From Procambarus clarkii (lineage: Eukaryota > Arthropoda > Malacostraca > Decapoda > Cambaridae), in NCBI RefSeq assembly GCF_040958095.1, contig NC_091214.1, positions 10,263,371-10,327,370 on the forward strand: 64,000 nt of DNA. The letters are read 5' to 3'. Positions 22,251 through 33,427 of the stretch are shown here, in pieces (positions within the stretch are counted from its first letter, which is position 1; every line of letters begins with the position of its first letter). A program made the position numbers and the translations under genes. The notes beneath the pieces were generated by a model that did not search any database, had not been told where the DNA came from, and saw only the letters and a list, made by a program, of their open reading frames with translations.

Positions 22251-23089
22251 TTACAACTTGCTAGCGCACAAGAAACAAATCCACGAATCATCATTACATT
22301 CTGTAACACCTACACATGATCCATGGTGCCAAATATTGCAACGTTCACAGCATACCATCAGCTTCAAATCATTTAGCTTTCTGCAAATGCAGTACACTTC
22401 CATCGAGCATGACCGGATGATTCGTTTTCTTCTCAGTGTCTGAGCTGCAGGGAATGAGATGAGACACTTTCCTTTAAAGTTCTCTTGAAGATGTTGTCTC
22501 ATTCTGCATATCATACGAGGTTCACCGGATCTACACCACTTGCAAGTGATGCAGCAAACGCCACAGCATATACCCCACTCATACATGAGTCCTTGTGTCT
22601 GCTGGCATTCATTATATTGCATATCAGCTTATCATCCTGGCAATTAGCAAGAGCATACAAGATAACTTCAGTAGATTTGGATGGTAATTTATGCCTGGTG
22701 TCGTATATGTTAATTTGTCCAGTTACTCCAATGTTGGAAACGGTGGCCCAGTGACAACCATCAACTTGGATAATTTGAATAAATTCACCAATTGTAACTG
22801 GCCAGGAGAGGTCCCGCTACCACGCTGGGACATGAAGGCCTTCTAGGCTTGGCACAGTTTGTTTGATGAGGTCACATGCAGATTTTATATGAAGGTCAGA
22901 GAGCTGTACATTTGTTCCAATGTTCATTATCTCGTCATTTGTTAAATAATTTAACATTATCGAATGTGAAGCACTGTTATCACTCTCCTTATTGTTGCAT
23001 TGGTGTGAGGAGTGGCAGTGATTGGTGCAGTTTATTTTTTCTTTAAATAGGGACATATATTTGTACTGCAGATACCAGTACAGTTGCAC
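22251..23089 (-). pseudogene. Ulp1/adenain-like cysteine protease with C-terminal PHD finger
   Basis: Minus-strand remnant. From 23089: a region ending QLSDLHIKSACDLIKQTVPSLEG..., an in-frame TAG near 22817, then a protease-like core with GCHWATVSN (candidate catalytic His), INIYDTRH (candidate Asp) and DSCMSGVYAVAFAASL (candidate Cys, where families of this type usually have a DCG). A frameshift near 22520 follows, then MRQHLQENF...LISFP, and finally a PHD finger (CICRKL, CCERCNIWHHGSC, WICFLC) ending at 22251. Ulp1-type peptidases cleave SUMO-like or viral and transposon polyproteins; PHD fingers bind histone tails. Related protease-PHD proteins are common in invertebrate mobile elements. 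The family is fairly sure, the exact function unknown. Confidence 0.7.
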
Positions 23090-23302
23090 CGTTTCTTTAT
23101 ATATTTTATACTTGGGTTAGCAAGGCGAGACGCTTCTCTTAACGTGATACTGTTGGTATCAAATAGAAATAGTTTTTAAAGTATGTATCTTAATAAATTT
23201 GAACCTTATATTATCAACATCAACATATTATATTATTTAACATCAACAAATTAGATTTCGAATGTTAAAACCAATTTCAACCAATTAAAGGATTTATCCT
23301 TT

Positions 23303-24278
23303 TTAAAGGATTTAATTAAAGGATTTGACACAAAAATCAGTATGAAAATTACCTCGGCTGAGGATATTGAAAAACTTCAAGCTGATATTAATAAAGTTTT
23401 CGACTGGGCATCAGAAAATAACATGATGTTTAACAGTGATAAATTCCAGGTACTCAGGTACGGTAAAAATGAGGACCTTAAACATAATACAGAGTACAAA
23501 ACACAATCAAATGTACCCATAGTATTAAAACAGCATGTAATGGATTTGGGAATAATAATGTCTGACGACCTAACGTTTAAGGAGCATAACCAAGCAAATA
23601 TTGCGACAGCCAGAAAAATGATAGGATAGATTACGAGAACTTTCAAATCCAGGGATCCCATCACAATGGTTGTACTCTTCAAGTCACTTGTGTTGTCCCG
23701 TCTTGAGTACTGCTCAGTACTCACTTCCCCCTTCAGAGCAGGAGAGATTGCTGAAATAGAGGGAATACAGAGAACATATACGGCACGCATAGACGCAATA
23801 AAGCACCTAAATTATTGGGATCGTCTCAAAGCCCTCCAAATGTACTCACTAGAAAGAAGACGAGAGAGATATCAAATAATATACACCTGGAAGATACTGG
23901 AGGGCCAAGTACCAAATCTACACAGTAAAATAACAACGTACTGGAGTGAACGATATGGAAGAAAATGTAGAATAGAACCAGTGAAGAGCAGAGGTGCCAT
24001 AGGCACAATCAGAGAACACTGTATAAACATCAGAGGTCCGCGGTTGTTCAACGTCCTCCCAGAAAGCATAAGAAATATTGCCGGAACAACCGGGGACATT
24101 TTCAAGAGGAAACTAGATTTATTCCTCCAAGGAGTGCCGGACCAACCGGGCTGTGGTGGGTATGTGGGCCTGCGGGCCGCTCCAAGCAACAGCCTAGTGG
24201 ACCAAACTCTCACAAGTCAAGCCTGGCCTCGGGCCGGGCTTGGGGAGTAGAAGAACTCCCAGAACCCCATCAACCAGG
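23303..24278 (+). mobile_element. CR1-like retrotransposon, 5'-truncated, nested in the right TIR
   Basis: 976-bp insertion between 8-bp duplications TATCCTTT. It encodes the end of a reverse transcriptase: DINKVFDWASENNMMFN and VMDLGIIMSDDLTFKEH (23342-23626), a TAG, then YSLERRRERYQIIYTWKILE and NIRGPRLFNVLP (23666-24250), with a C-terminal tail SNSLVDQ. A diverged member of the same family is at 45.75-46.6 kb and a fragment at 44.2 kb. One internal stop and a frameshift make it dead. Confidence 0.8.
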
Positions 24279-24330
24279 TATCCTTTAATGTTAAAAATTG
24301 TTCAAATTGAAATAAATATATAACACTGTA

Positions 24331-24415
24331 CAGTACAGTTGTGTTTGCCTGCCACAGCCTGCCACAGCCTTGAGAGCACGGAGCCTCTCTCTACATTGGC
24401 GACCCAGTCTGGCTA
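24331..24415 (+). other. LTR-like end and candidate primer binding site
   Basis: Continues the LTR-like sequence beyond the nested transposon: a short tandem CTGCCACAGC, then GAGCCTCTCTCTACA, then TTGGCGACCCAGTCTGG (about 24396-24412), which could pair with a tRNA 3' end. It abuts the 3'-truncated I-like element at about 24420. Confidence 0.35.
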
Positions 24416-24419
24416 AACA

Positions 24420-26306
24420 TTGCGGTACAGTAGAACCTCAAGACCAAGGTATTTGTATCTGGTAACTAGTCGAGCAGAGAGCCATCATCCAACTGCATTT
24501 TGCGATCGGCCCCACCCCGTCTGGGTGGGTGTCGGTTCAGGATCTTTGTTTTCTCTACTGAGATGACTAAGCATAGTTCCTGACATGTGGACAATACAGA
24601 GTTCAGAACATTTTGGGTGTTGGTATACCCATTGGTGTGGATCAGTATATCATCCACATAGCTAATGATGTGTTCGCTGGACCTTCTAGTTACAAAGTTT
24701 AAAAGTGCACTGATTAACACATTGAACAGAGTAGGACTGAGGACACCTCCCTGTGGGATGCCAAGTTCAAAAAATCTCGTTACACTCCTATGCCCATGGA
24801 ACAGTACAGATGACTTCCTGTTGGATAGATAGCCTCTTATCCACCGTAGAAGCCATCCTCCAACATTTATTTTAGCAAGTTCTCTCAGAATGACGTGTGG
24901 GTTAGCAATGTCAAAGGCTGACTTAAGATCTAGGAAAGTGGTGTATGACCTATCAGTATGCAGGGTGAGGAATGTGGTAATACAGTGATGTACACTCTTT
25001 CCATGCATAAAGCCATATATCTGGGGAGACAACATATTAATAATTTTGTAAAGGAGACGGTTGAGAACCATCCTCTCAAGACACTTATAGAGACAACTAG
25101 TGAGGGAGATTGGGCGAAAAGCACTCGGCTGGTGAGGTTTAGGAATGGGAATAATAACACTGTTGGTCCATGACTTAGGAAGCTCCCCAGTTACATAGCT
25201 CATATTATACAATTGAAGAAAGGTATTCCCTGGAACTAGCAGAAGCATATGCAGTATGCCGTCAGTAACTCCATCCTCCCCGGGTGATGTAGCTTTGCCT
25301 TTATGTAGAGCAGAATCTAGTTTGTATTCAGTAAAAAGCATGTCACAGTCATCCTCTTGATGACGCATGAAGTCAAGGAGCCTTGCCCTATCAGTATATC
25401 TATTATTTAATTCATTCTTTGAGGGTAGAGGAAGACTGTAAAAGCTGGAAGTCGTGGCCCAAGCATCAACAAGCTCATTTGCTCTGTGCAGAGGATTAGG
25501 GTACGAGATCTCTGCAGCATTTTTCCCTTTGATCTTGTCGATATCCTTCCATGCCCGACTTAGTGGCGTGTGAGAATTGAGACCACGGACAAAAGTTTCC
25601 CAGTCTGTCTGCCTCAGTTCCACCATACGTTCCCTGGCCTTAGCCAGAGCCGCTTGAAAGAGCCGAAGCATTTCAGCAGTGCGGGTCCTTCTACAAGCTA
25701 GTCCAATTATTCTGGCAGTGCGTTTCAGTGTCTGCAATTTAGAATCATTATAATAAACATAAGTGCTATGACCAGTGTAATTTGGGTTACGTGGCCTGGA
25801 CGATGGATCAAGTGATTCTATAAACTGGTTGATAGTACCTGTGAGCTCATTGTTAAAATCTTCAACTGATGAAGGCTCAGATGAACTGCACCAATCTGAC
25901 ACATGAGCAACAAGATTGTCTCGTTGATCGATGGGCACAGCCAGCCTCTTCCGCTTGAACACTCCACCAGGGAGGATAGAGCTGCCAATGCTTACAGTGG
26001 CTAATATGGGCAGATGATCAGACGCCATAACTGGCACTATTGACGAGGCGCACACGGTGTGGGAGACGTTGAAACCGAGACATAGATCAGGAATACCTCC
26101 GTAGATATGCGTCGGTTCAAGGTCACCCACAATCTGTGCATCATCGTGGCTACCTAATAGTGACAATAGTTGGTTGCCGTTACGATTACTGAACTGCGAA
26201 TTACCAATATTCCTATGTCTAGCGTTATAATCACCTCTAATGATGGTAGGCTCAGTCTGAATACAGATAGGAAGGTCAGCATAATTAAAGTTACAAGGAG
26301 TCGATT
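24420..26306 (-). pseudogene. I/Ingi-like retrotransposon fragment: endonuclease end and reverse transcriptase
   Basis: Open from 26306 (after a TAA at about 26307-26309) to 24466 on the minus strand, about 613 codons. The endonuclease C-half has GDYNARHRNIG and ASDHLPIL. The reverse transcriptase has FRPISLTSCLYKCLERM, FLDLKSAFD, GIPQGGVLSPTLFN and YVDDILIH (catalytic DD intact). A stop at 24466 is a frameshift, because TRYKYLGLEV (the next conserved block) continues in another frame to about 24425. The 5' endonuclease start and everything after YKYLG are missing. This family differs from the I copies at 5-18 kb. The start chosen is simply the first codon after the upstream stop. Confidence 0.75.
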
Positions 26307-26309
26307 ATT

Positions 26310-26370
26310 TAGTACATAGTTGATTTCTCTTAAACTGGATGATAGAGGGGGAGTCTTTAACGTGATTGGG
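26310..26370 (+). mobile_element. scrap of CR1/L2-like 3' UTR
   Basis: TTCTCTTAAACTGGATGATA and GTCTTTAACGTGATTGGGAA resemble the 3' UTR at 1052-1105 (TTATCTTAAACTGG...CTTTAACATGGTTGGGAA). It forms the left border of the TACA microsatellite, which may have grown from the element tail. Confidence 0.5.
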
Positions 26371-27560
26371 AATACATACATACATACATACATACATACA
26401 TACATACATGCGTATATAAATACATGCGTATATACATGCGTATATAAATACATACATACATACATACATTACATACATACATACATGCACGCGTACATAC
26501 ATACATCCATCCATCTATCCATACATACATACATACATGCATACATACATACATACATACATACATACATACATACATACATACATACATACATACATGC
26601 ATGCGTACATACATACATCCATCCATCTATCCATTCATACATGCATACATACATACATACATACATACATACATACATACATGCATACATGCGTACATAC
26701 ATACATACATACATACATACATACATACATACATACATACATACATACATACATACATACATACATACATACATGCGTACATACATACATCCATACATAC
26801 ATGCATGCGTACATACATCCATCCATCCATACATACATACATACATACATACATACATACATACATACATACATACATACATACATACATACATACATGC
26901 ATGCGTACATACATACATCCATCCATCTATCCATTCATACATGCATACATACATACATACATACATACATACATACATACATGCATACATGCGTACATAC
27001 ATACATACATACATACATACATACATACATACATACATACATACATACATACATACATACATGCGTACATACATACATCCATACATACATGCATGCGTAC
27101 ATACATCCATCCATCCATACATACATACATACATACATACATACATACATACATACATACATACATACATACATGCATACATACATACATACATACATAC
27201 ATACATACATACATACATACATACATACATACATGCATGCGTACATACATACATCCATCCATCTATCCATTCATACATGCATACATACATACATACATAC
27301 ATACATACATACATACATGCATACATGCGTACATACATACATACATACATACATACATACATACATACATACATACATACATACATACATACATACATAC
27401 ATGCATACATACATACATACATACATACATACATACATACATACATACATACATACATGCGTACATACATACATCCATCCATCTATCCATCCATCCATAC
27501 ATACATACATACATACATACATACATACATACATACATACATACATACATACATACATAC
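26371..27560 (+). repeat. (TACA)n microsatellite with higher-order structure
   Basis: About 1.19 kb of tetranucleotide repeat with interspersed TGCA, TGCG and CCAT variants. The variant block CCATCCATCTATCCATTCAT recurs with spacings of about 300 and 336 bp (26617, 26917, 27253), so long blocks were duplicated as units. All reading frames on both strands are open for hundreds of codons because the unit contains no stop in most phases; none is a gene. Confidence 0.95.
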
Positions 27561-27984
27561 ACGTCCAGTCAGCATATAGCTATTTCGGGACAAAATCCAA
27601 TACAGTTTATATTGGTGAGACGCCACTGTGATGAGGAGTTTAAATATCACAGGAACTGTAGGTTAATGTGTGACATAGGTGAGGTTAGATGAGGCATCTA
27701 CAAGCATCAGCTGGAGGCTGATGGAGTGTTGTGGAGGCTGGTGGTACTATGTCCAGATGTTGGAGGGTGGATTTGACTCTCCCACCCACCCTCCAACTCC
27801 CCCCCCCCCCCCCCACACATTGACCGCAGTACGTCTAAGGTTACTTTCCACTCTCGCTTACCAAGGGTATAACCCCCGCCCCTCCCAACACACACACATG
27901 CATCAGATTCTTAACTTACAATATTTATGATTTACCAATTTATGTTACTACACTGACTGTCAATTTCACAATATTGTATAAACT
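27561..27984. other. unassigned spacer
   Basis: No gene recognised. It contains an interrupted C run (27799-27812) and a GGAGGCTG duplicate at about 27710-27745. Confidence 0.5.
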
Positions 27985-28293
27985 TTGATGAATCGCTCGT
28001 CTATGGGTCATCCAATAATGTTAGCAGACTTCTAGATGTTACCACTGCTAGGTTTAGGCTCGGCTACAAGTACCTCTGGAAGTTTGTAACATCTGATGTA
28101 GATTTGACTAAATGTAAACTCTGTCAGCAGAACTATTCGCATACTTTGCGTCATTATATAATGGAATGTGAAAAATCGCGGAATTTAAAGATAACAACAT
28201 CAATAGTGTCCATGAAATGTGTAAGTACTTCATTCATAATGATGTGCTGCTCGAAATCTTAGCGAAGTATCCAAAATTTGCTTACTGTAGGTA
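27985..28293 (+). pseudogene. C-terminal end of a non-LTR retrotransposon ORF2
   Basis: Plus-strand frame with SRLLDVTTARFRLGYKYLW, then CKLCQQNYSHTLRHYIMECE, a C-X2-C...H...H/C finger like those that follow the RT or RNase H domain in I-type elements. After a one-base shift near 28200 the frame SVHEMCKYFIHNDVLLEIL continues to a natural stop at 28291-28293. It could be the missing 3' end of the family at 24.4-26.3 kb, but it lies in the opposite orientation. It stops just before the right arm of the inverted repeat. Confidence 0.6.
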
Positions 28294-28300
28294 ATGCATA

Positions 28301-28640
28301 CACATGACTGTAAAGCTGCCGCCCAGTTGGGTGGGTGTGGAGCACATGACTGTAAAGCTGCCGCCCAGTTGGGTGGGTGTGGAGCACATGACTGTAAAGC
28401 TGCCGCCCAGTTGGGTGGGTGTGGAGCACATGACTGTAAAGCAGCCGCCCAGTTGGGTGGGTGTGGAGCACATGACTGTAAAGCTGCCGCCCAGTTGGGT
28501 GGGTGTGGAGCACATGACTGTAAAGCTGCCGCCCAGTTGGGTGGGTGTGGAGCACATGACTGTAAAGCTGCCGCCCAGTTGGGTGGGTGTGGAGCACATG
28601 ACTGTAAAGCTGCCGCCCAGTTGGGTGGGTGTGCAGCAAG
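28301..28640 (-). repeat. 42-bp minisatellite, eight units
   Basis: Eight near-identical 42-bp units (core GCCGCCCAGTTGGGTGGGTG), with a single substitution in unit 4 (GCAGCC). 42 is a multiple of three, so open frames run through in several phases; these are not genes. It is the mirror of the two-unit array at 20192-20276. Confidence 0.95.
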
Positions 28641-31240
28641 ACTAGTAACTGTGTGACTCACCATAAATGTAAAGTGCCTTGTATAGTGACTGTTGTGAGC
28701 CTCTTGTTGAATCACTTGTGACACAAAAGATTACTGATGTGTGTATTTGTGGTGGTGATTAAATATGTATGTGTATGTATATATGTATACGTATGAATAT
28801 GTACATGTATGCATAAGTATGTGTACATTAATAATTTTGTAACTAGCGTCAAAAGATTGTTATTTGCTTAGCTAAACGAACTAGAGGGTTCAGTTCCTGA
28901 ACCGATTATGTGCCTCTGTAATCCTTTACACCACCGCCCACGGGATGTGTATTATGGGGTGCATAATAAAGAAAGAAAATGAATGGACCGAACCCCACAA
29001 TTCATTTAGCTAAGCAAGTTACAATCTTAATGAGCTAGTTACAAAATTCACTATAAGTCGTCACATCATAAATGGGTTCGAGATCGACCACAAGTAGTGC
29101 ATTACATAAATTTATCAGTATTGTGCAGCCTGTGATCCCCGCCTGGCTGGATACTGATACCTAGGTAATTTTCATGTGTCCGGACACCGGCAATAAGGTG
29201 GTATTATTTATTTAACTTAAGATATATATATTTTTAAATGTTGTCACATTAACGGCTACATCTTCCTTTCTTCTGACATATAGATTTTTAAGATTAATTA
29301 AAATATATGGAAACTAATTATACAATTTATTGGCTGGTGTGCAGGGCTTCACACTCTCAGAGCAAGCCATCAAGTAACTATCAAAACGCATATATCTTCG
29401 TTTTCACTTCAGTTATATTTATGACAAAGGATTTTAAATGTAGCCTATATTTCTACCTTTCAGATGACATAAATACTTTCGTTAATTACAATATCTAGAT
29501 CAAACTAACATTGATTTTCAAAAGGTTGTATATTTTCCATCAATGGAGAGCATCAGCCAAGAAGCCTTCTTTAAAATATGAATATCTTTCCTCACCCAAT
29601 AAGATCTAATCTCTGAATAAAACGCAAAAAACGACTTGATTGTAACCTATCCACCGCTGCCCATTGGATGGGGGAGAGGGGGTTATGTGTAGGATAAACA
29701 TATCAATTGTGACACTAGCCCTCCATATATGTCAGTTGCTTAAATTATAAACTGTACTTGTGGTCGGTCTCGAGCCCATTGTTGATGTGACAATGTGTAT
29801 TGACTTTTGTAACTAGCTTATCAAGATTATAACTTGCTTGGCTATATGAATTGTGGGGCTCATTCCCTGAGCCCATTATGTGCCTCTGTAACACTCCACT
29901 ATCGTCCATAGGATGGGTATGGAGTGCATAATAAATGAACTAAACTAAGCTCTGCCTTTTTGATAACATATACAATTATAAGCTTTATTTGTGAATCTCA
30001 ATTAATTAAACAATATATCACAGAGCCTGTAGGGTTCGGTGAGATGAGCGAAGAGACATGGGAGATTTTACATAAGTACAGTACATGGTAGTTTAAGTAG
30101 CGAACGCATGTCAACGAATAACGAGTATATATAACAAAACCATTGTCCTATGAAGTCGATTTAACTTCCAAACATATATTTTTTAATTAATGTTAAATGT
30201 TTTCTGGCTAGTTATGTTAGATTTTATTAAAAATACGTATTCTACTTGTTAACATTATAATTTAAATTTGTGATAATTTGAGCAGAGAAGTGCGACAACT
30301 GGATATGCCAACAAACACTTTCCAAACAACGATATATCTTGGATAAGTCGCTCCACAACATTGCTGCTTGGACCATCGACTTCCTTTGATGCTACTTATT
30401 TCATAATGAAATTATATTAGTTTGGAGTAAATATATGTTTTCTCATGTTCTGCATTCAGCACCCACATTATAGTGAGTAAATATACCATATTACTTCATT
30501 ACTTAAATAATGCTAGGAGGGTTTGAGTAGCTTTGGGTATTTAGTGCACAGAATCTCCAATAGATGGGGCGAGAGTCGCCCCATCTCTCTCACCCGAGAG
30601 AGAGTCGAAACTTAATTTAAAATTGATATATCTTTGTTCTCGAACATGATATATTTCATTTGGTGCAATTATAATAATGTTCATATATCGGTCTTTCTGG
30701 AGGCATATAAGATTTTAGGCTTTATTAGCGTATCTTTGTTAATTATACAATATATCGGCAAGTGCGTAGGCGTCTGCACTCCATGCCCGACAAGCTACTG
30801 AGCGCTACTATAAAAACATATGTATCTTCACTTGAGCTATAAATATGTCTATTGTAATGTATTTAAAATGAAGCTCTTATTTCTATCTTGCTTAAGACTT
30901 ATAAAACATTTGTGTTTATTAACGAATTTACGTGAAATAAACATTGATCTGAGAGAGAGTTGCTCTGTCGTTCAGTCTGTACGGGGTGGGAGCTCCGTAA
31001 TTTTTAAAATACAATAATCTTCATTAGAAATTTAAATATGTCTATAGTAAAGTGTTTAAAGTGAAGCTTATATGTCTGTCTTTCTTGAGACATATAAAAC
31101 ATATATGTTTACTAACGAATTCACGTGAAATAAACATTGTTCTGAGAGAGAGTTGCTCGGTCGATCGATCTGTCCGGGGTCGGAGCTCGGCTATTATAAA
31201 AGTACACGTATCTTCGGTTTAAATTTAAATATGCCCATGG
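28307..31240. repeat. right arm of the large inverted repeat
   Basis: Reverse complement of 11114-20276 without the two insertions. The uninterrupted target TACCATGTACTGT (complement) lies near 30077-30090, and AACTCTCTCTCAGAAC (complement) near 31139-31155 shows the other site empty. No genes. It is made of the minisatellite, dispersed modules (28850-29110, 29640-29950) and degenerate ~190-bp tandem units (29200-29530, 29950-30080, 30600-31240). Confidence 0.88.
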
Positions 31241-31380
31241 TAAGGTATTTAGAATGAAGCTTATATTTCTATCTTTCTTGTGACATATAAAACTTTTACG
31301 TTTATTAAGGAATCTGCGTGAAATAGGCATGGTTCTGAGATGAATGCTGCGGTTTTCGAGCTCGACGCGCGGCAATGGAC
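31241..31380. repeat. further ~190-bp unit outside the arm
   Basis: Continues the tandem unit series of the right arm (AAGCTTATATTTCTATCTTT, TGACATATAAAAC). It has no partner on the left because I-element copy 1 and CR1-like DNA are there instead. Confidence 0.6.
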
Positions 31381-31387
31381 GTCATAC

Positions 31388-31690
31388 ACACATCCAGTGG
31401 GTGTTATTGGACCCCATACCCATTTTATGGGTGGTTGGAGCCCCATACCCATTCTATGGGTGGTTGGAGCCCCATACCCATCCTGTGGGTTGTAGTGGAC
31501 GCCATACTCATCCTGTGGGTGGTATTGGACCCCATACCCTTCCTGTGGGTGGATGTGATCCCCATACTCATCCTCTGGGTGGATGTGACCCTCATACCCA
31601 TCCTGTGGGTGGTATTGCACCCCTTACTCACCTAACAGGTAGTAGTGGACAATATACCGATCCTGTAGTTGGTATAGTAGACACAATACC
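31388..31690 (+). repeat. 30-bp minisatellite, about ten units
   Basis: Units of about 30 bp with ATCCTGTGGGTGGTATTGGA and CCCCATACC, increasingly degenerate at the right end. The unit resembles the CCATAATACCCATCCTGTGG part of the dispersed module at 19880-19900, from which it probably expanded. Confidence 0.85.
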
Positions 31691-32190
31691 ATCCTGTTTA
31701 GAGTAGTTTACCCCATAGACATTCCAATGAACCATCGTTTTCTGTTAGCGTTCCTACAAAACATCCTTTAAAGATTTGTAAAGCACCAACTATGGTATAT
31801 AATATTGATTGGTGAAGGACTGTTATTCTATGTAATAATTTTTAGTGCTTATTATAATTTACTAAGAACAACTAATATTTCTCAAAACAAAACTACGAAC
31901 CTTCAATAGGAAGTAGCTGATCTATAATATTCTAAGAGCATGGACAATAGTAGGTAAATTTCACAACCCATGTGGGACCTGAAAAGTACAATTTTCCTTA
32001 TAATTGAACCAATCACGACTATTCTGCTATCTAGGTTGACGGACGGGTACTGTGAGACGCAAGTTGGTACGTGAGGAAGAGTTTGGGCCTTGGAAAAAAA
32101 AGTAACTGGGAATATATCACATATTTACTAATTCATATTCAACATATTGACTTTAAGCATTAAGTCATATATGTGCTGTCTTGTGTGAGA
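31691..32190. other. unassigned non-coding DNA
   Basis: I see no gene, RNA gene or recognisable element in this AT-rich stretch. Confidence 0.5.
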
Positions 32191-32600
32191 ACGGGTTGAT
32201 ATATAACATGTGTAAATAGTGTAATAAAAGTAATAACAGTATGGTGGGAGGAGCAATGTTGGCGAGTAAGATGTTGGAGTGAGGGAGGGCTGGCTGGGTG
32301 TGGCTGCTCACACTCGCGATGTTCTGAATGTGTATAGTGTGTGACAGTGTATAGTGTGTACATATGTTATAAATATACATAAATGAACATGAAACATTGG
32401 TGTGATGGCAGGAGCAATGTTGGCAAATACAATGTTGGAGGAGTGAGGGAGGGCTGGCTGGGTGTGACAGCTCACACTCGTGGTGTTCTGAATGTGTTGA
32501 TGATGAATGTATATAGTGTGTGACAGTGTATAGTCTGTAAATAGAATGTATATATACATAAATTAGCATGATACATGGTAAATATGTGCAACATATTTGT
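32191..32600 (+). repeat. satellite units (~160-190 bp)
   Basis: Two to three units sharing GGAGGAGCAATGTTGG, GTGAGGGAGGGCTGGCTGGG, TTCTGAATGTG and GTATATAGTGTGTGACAGTG; spacing of landmarks about 160 bp here and 185-190 bp in related blocks at 33.0-33.4 kb and 44.5-45.2 kb. Non-coding. Confidence 0.7.
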
Positions 32601-33040
32601 ACACAAGTGTCATGCACGTAACACAGTATCCTCGGACAGTACGGATGTTTTACTGCCATAATATAGTGTACGTGTTCATTATACATAGGATTAGCATGAA
32701 AAAACAAATAAAATGGATTTGGAACTGTGCGCATAAAAATGAACAAAAATATATTCGCGGCAACTCGCGCACCCCGCCCCGGGCACCCTACTTGCATCGG
32801 GAGCGTACGTCACGGGCAAACGGGGATGATGACGTCACGTGCCAACTTACGGACCACATAGCAGCCAAAGAAAGTACAATTTCAAATTTTTTTTGACATA
32901 CCCATACTGAGGGAAGGGTTTTTGACACTAAAAAACAAAAGAATTTTTTCAAGATAATTTATTTCCTGCGCACTGGGGGGGATGTCATATTTGGAGGCGG
33001 TGCAGTTAAAGTGTTAATGGTTTGTTATGGTGAACACAAA
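32601..33040. other. unassigned non-coding DNA with a dispersed repeat
   Basis: No gene seen. The 32880-33020 part (CCTGCGCACTGGGGGGGATG, AGTTAAAGTGTTAATGG) resembles 45480-45550 (TTGCGCACAGGGGTG, TGTAAGGGTTAA), so it belongs to a dispersed family. Confidence 0.5.
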
Positions 33041-33427
33041 TGTAGATACTTATAACATGTATACTAGTTTTATAACAGTTAAAGGAGTATGTTGGGAGCA
33101 GTCATTTTGGTGATGGAAGTAGCATCGTCTGCTGGCCGGTGTGTGCGACTTTTTATGCAATTTTGTTTTGGCCACTATGTTGTTGGGACACCATACAAGC
33201 TTAGGTGTACAGTTATAGTGAATAAAACATGTAGATACTTATATATAATGTGTGTATATAGTGTAATAACAGCACAGACAGTATAGAGGGAGTAGGAATG
33301 TTGGTGAGTAATGGAGGGAGCATCAGCTGATTGTGTTGGCAACCTCAATTATTGTCTTGACTCACCATACCAGCTTAGTTGTACAGTTAGTTCACACATT
33401 TTATTATATAAATATATCACACTACAC
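33041..33427 (+). repeat. satellite units (~190 bp)
   Basis: Units with TAGATACTTATA, GTGTGTATATAGTGTAATAACAG-type blocks and GGGAGCAG, spacing about 190 bp (33090, 33280). The Penelope-like pair is inserted in the last unit. The paralogous block at 44.5-45.25 kb shows the same sequence without it. Confidence 0.75.

Larger units (their letters stand above)
21841..24330 (-). mobile_element. TIR DNA element carrying an Ulp1-like and PHD gene, split by a CR1-like insertion
   Basis: Left TIR 21841-21996; right TIR 23158-23302 continued at 24287-24330, complementary over about 150 bp with small indels (a roughly 24-bp extra piece near 23205-23230). Between them lies one minus-strand gene remnant and an AAT microsatellite (22137-22222). 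No DDE transposase is visible in the 1.16-kb interior, so it is non-autonomous or has captured a gene. The right TIR was later interrupted by a CR1-like fragment flanked by TATCCTTT at 23295-23302 and 24279-24286. Confidence 0.75.

Noticed and set aside
20590..24415. Complete LTR retrotransposon
   Set aside because: No gag, protease, pol or second LTR is visible; only LTR-like ends and a possible primer binding site.
26371..27579. Long open frames of 300-400 codons on both strands
   Set aside because: They are translations of the TACA repeat.
28301..28640. CRISPR array (regular 42-bp repeats)
   Set aside because: Units are directly adjacent with no unique spacers, and the surrounding DNA is clearly eukaryotic. 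It is a minisatellite.
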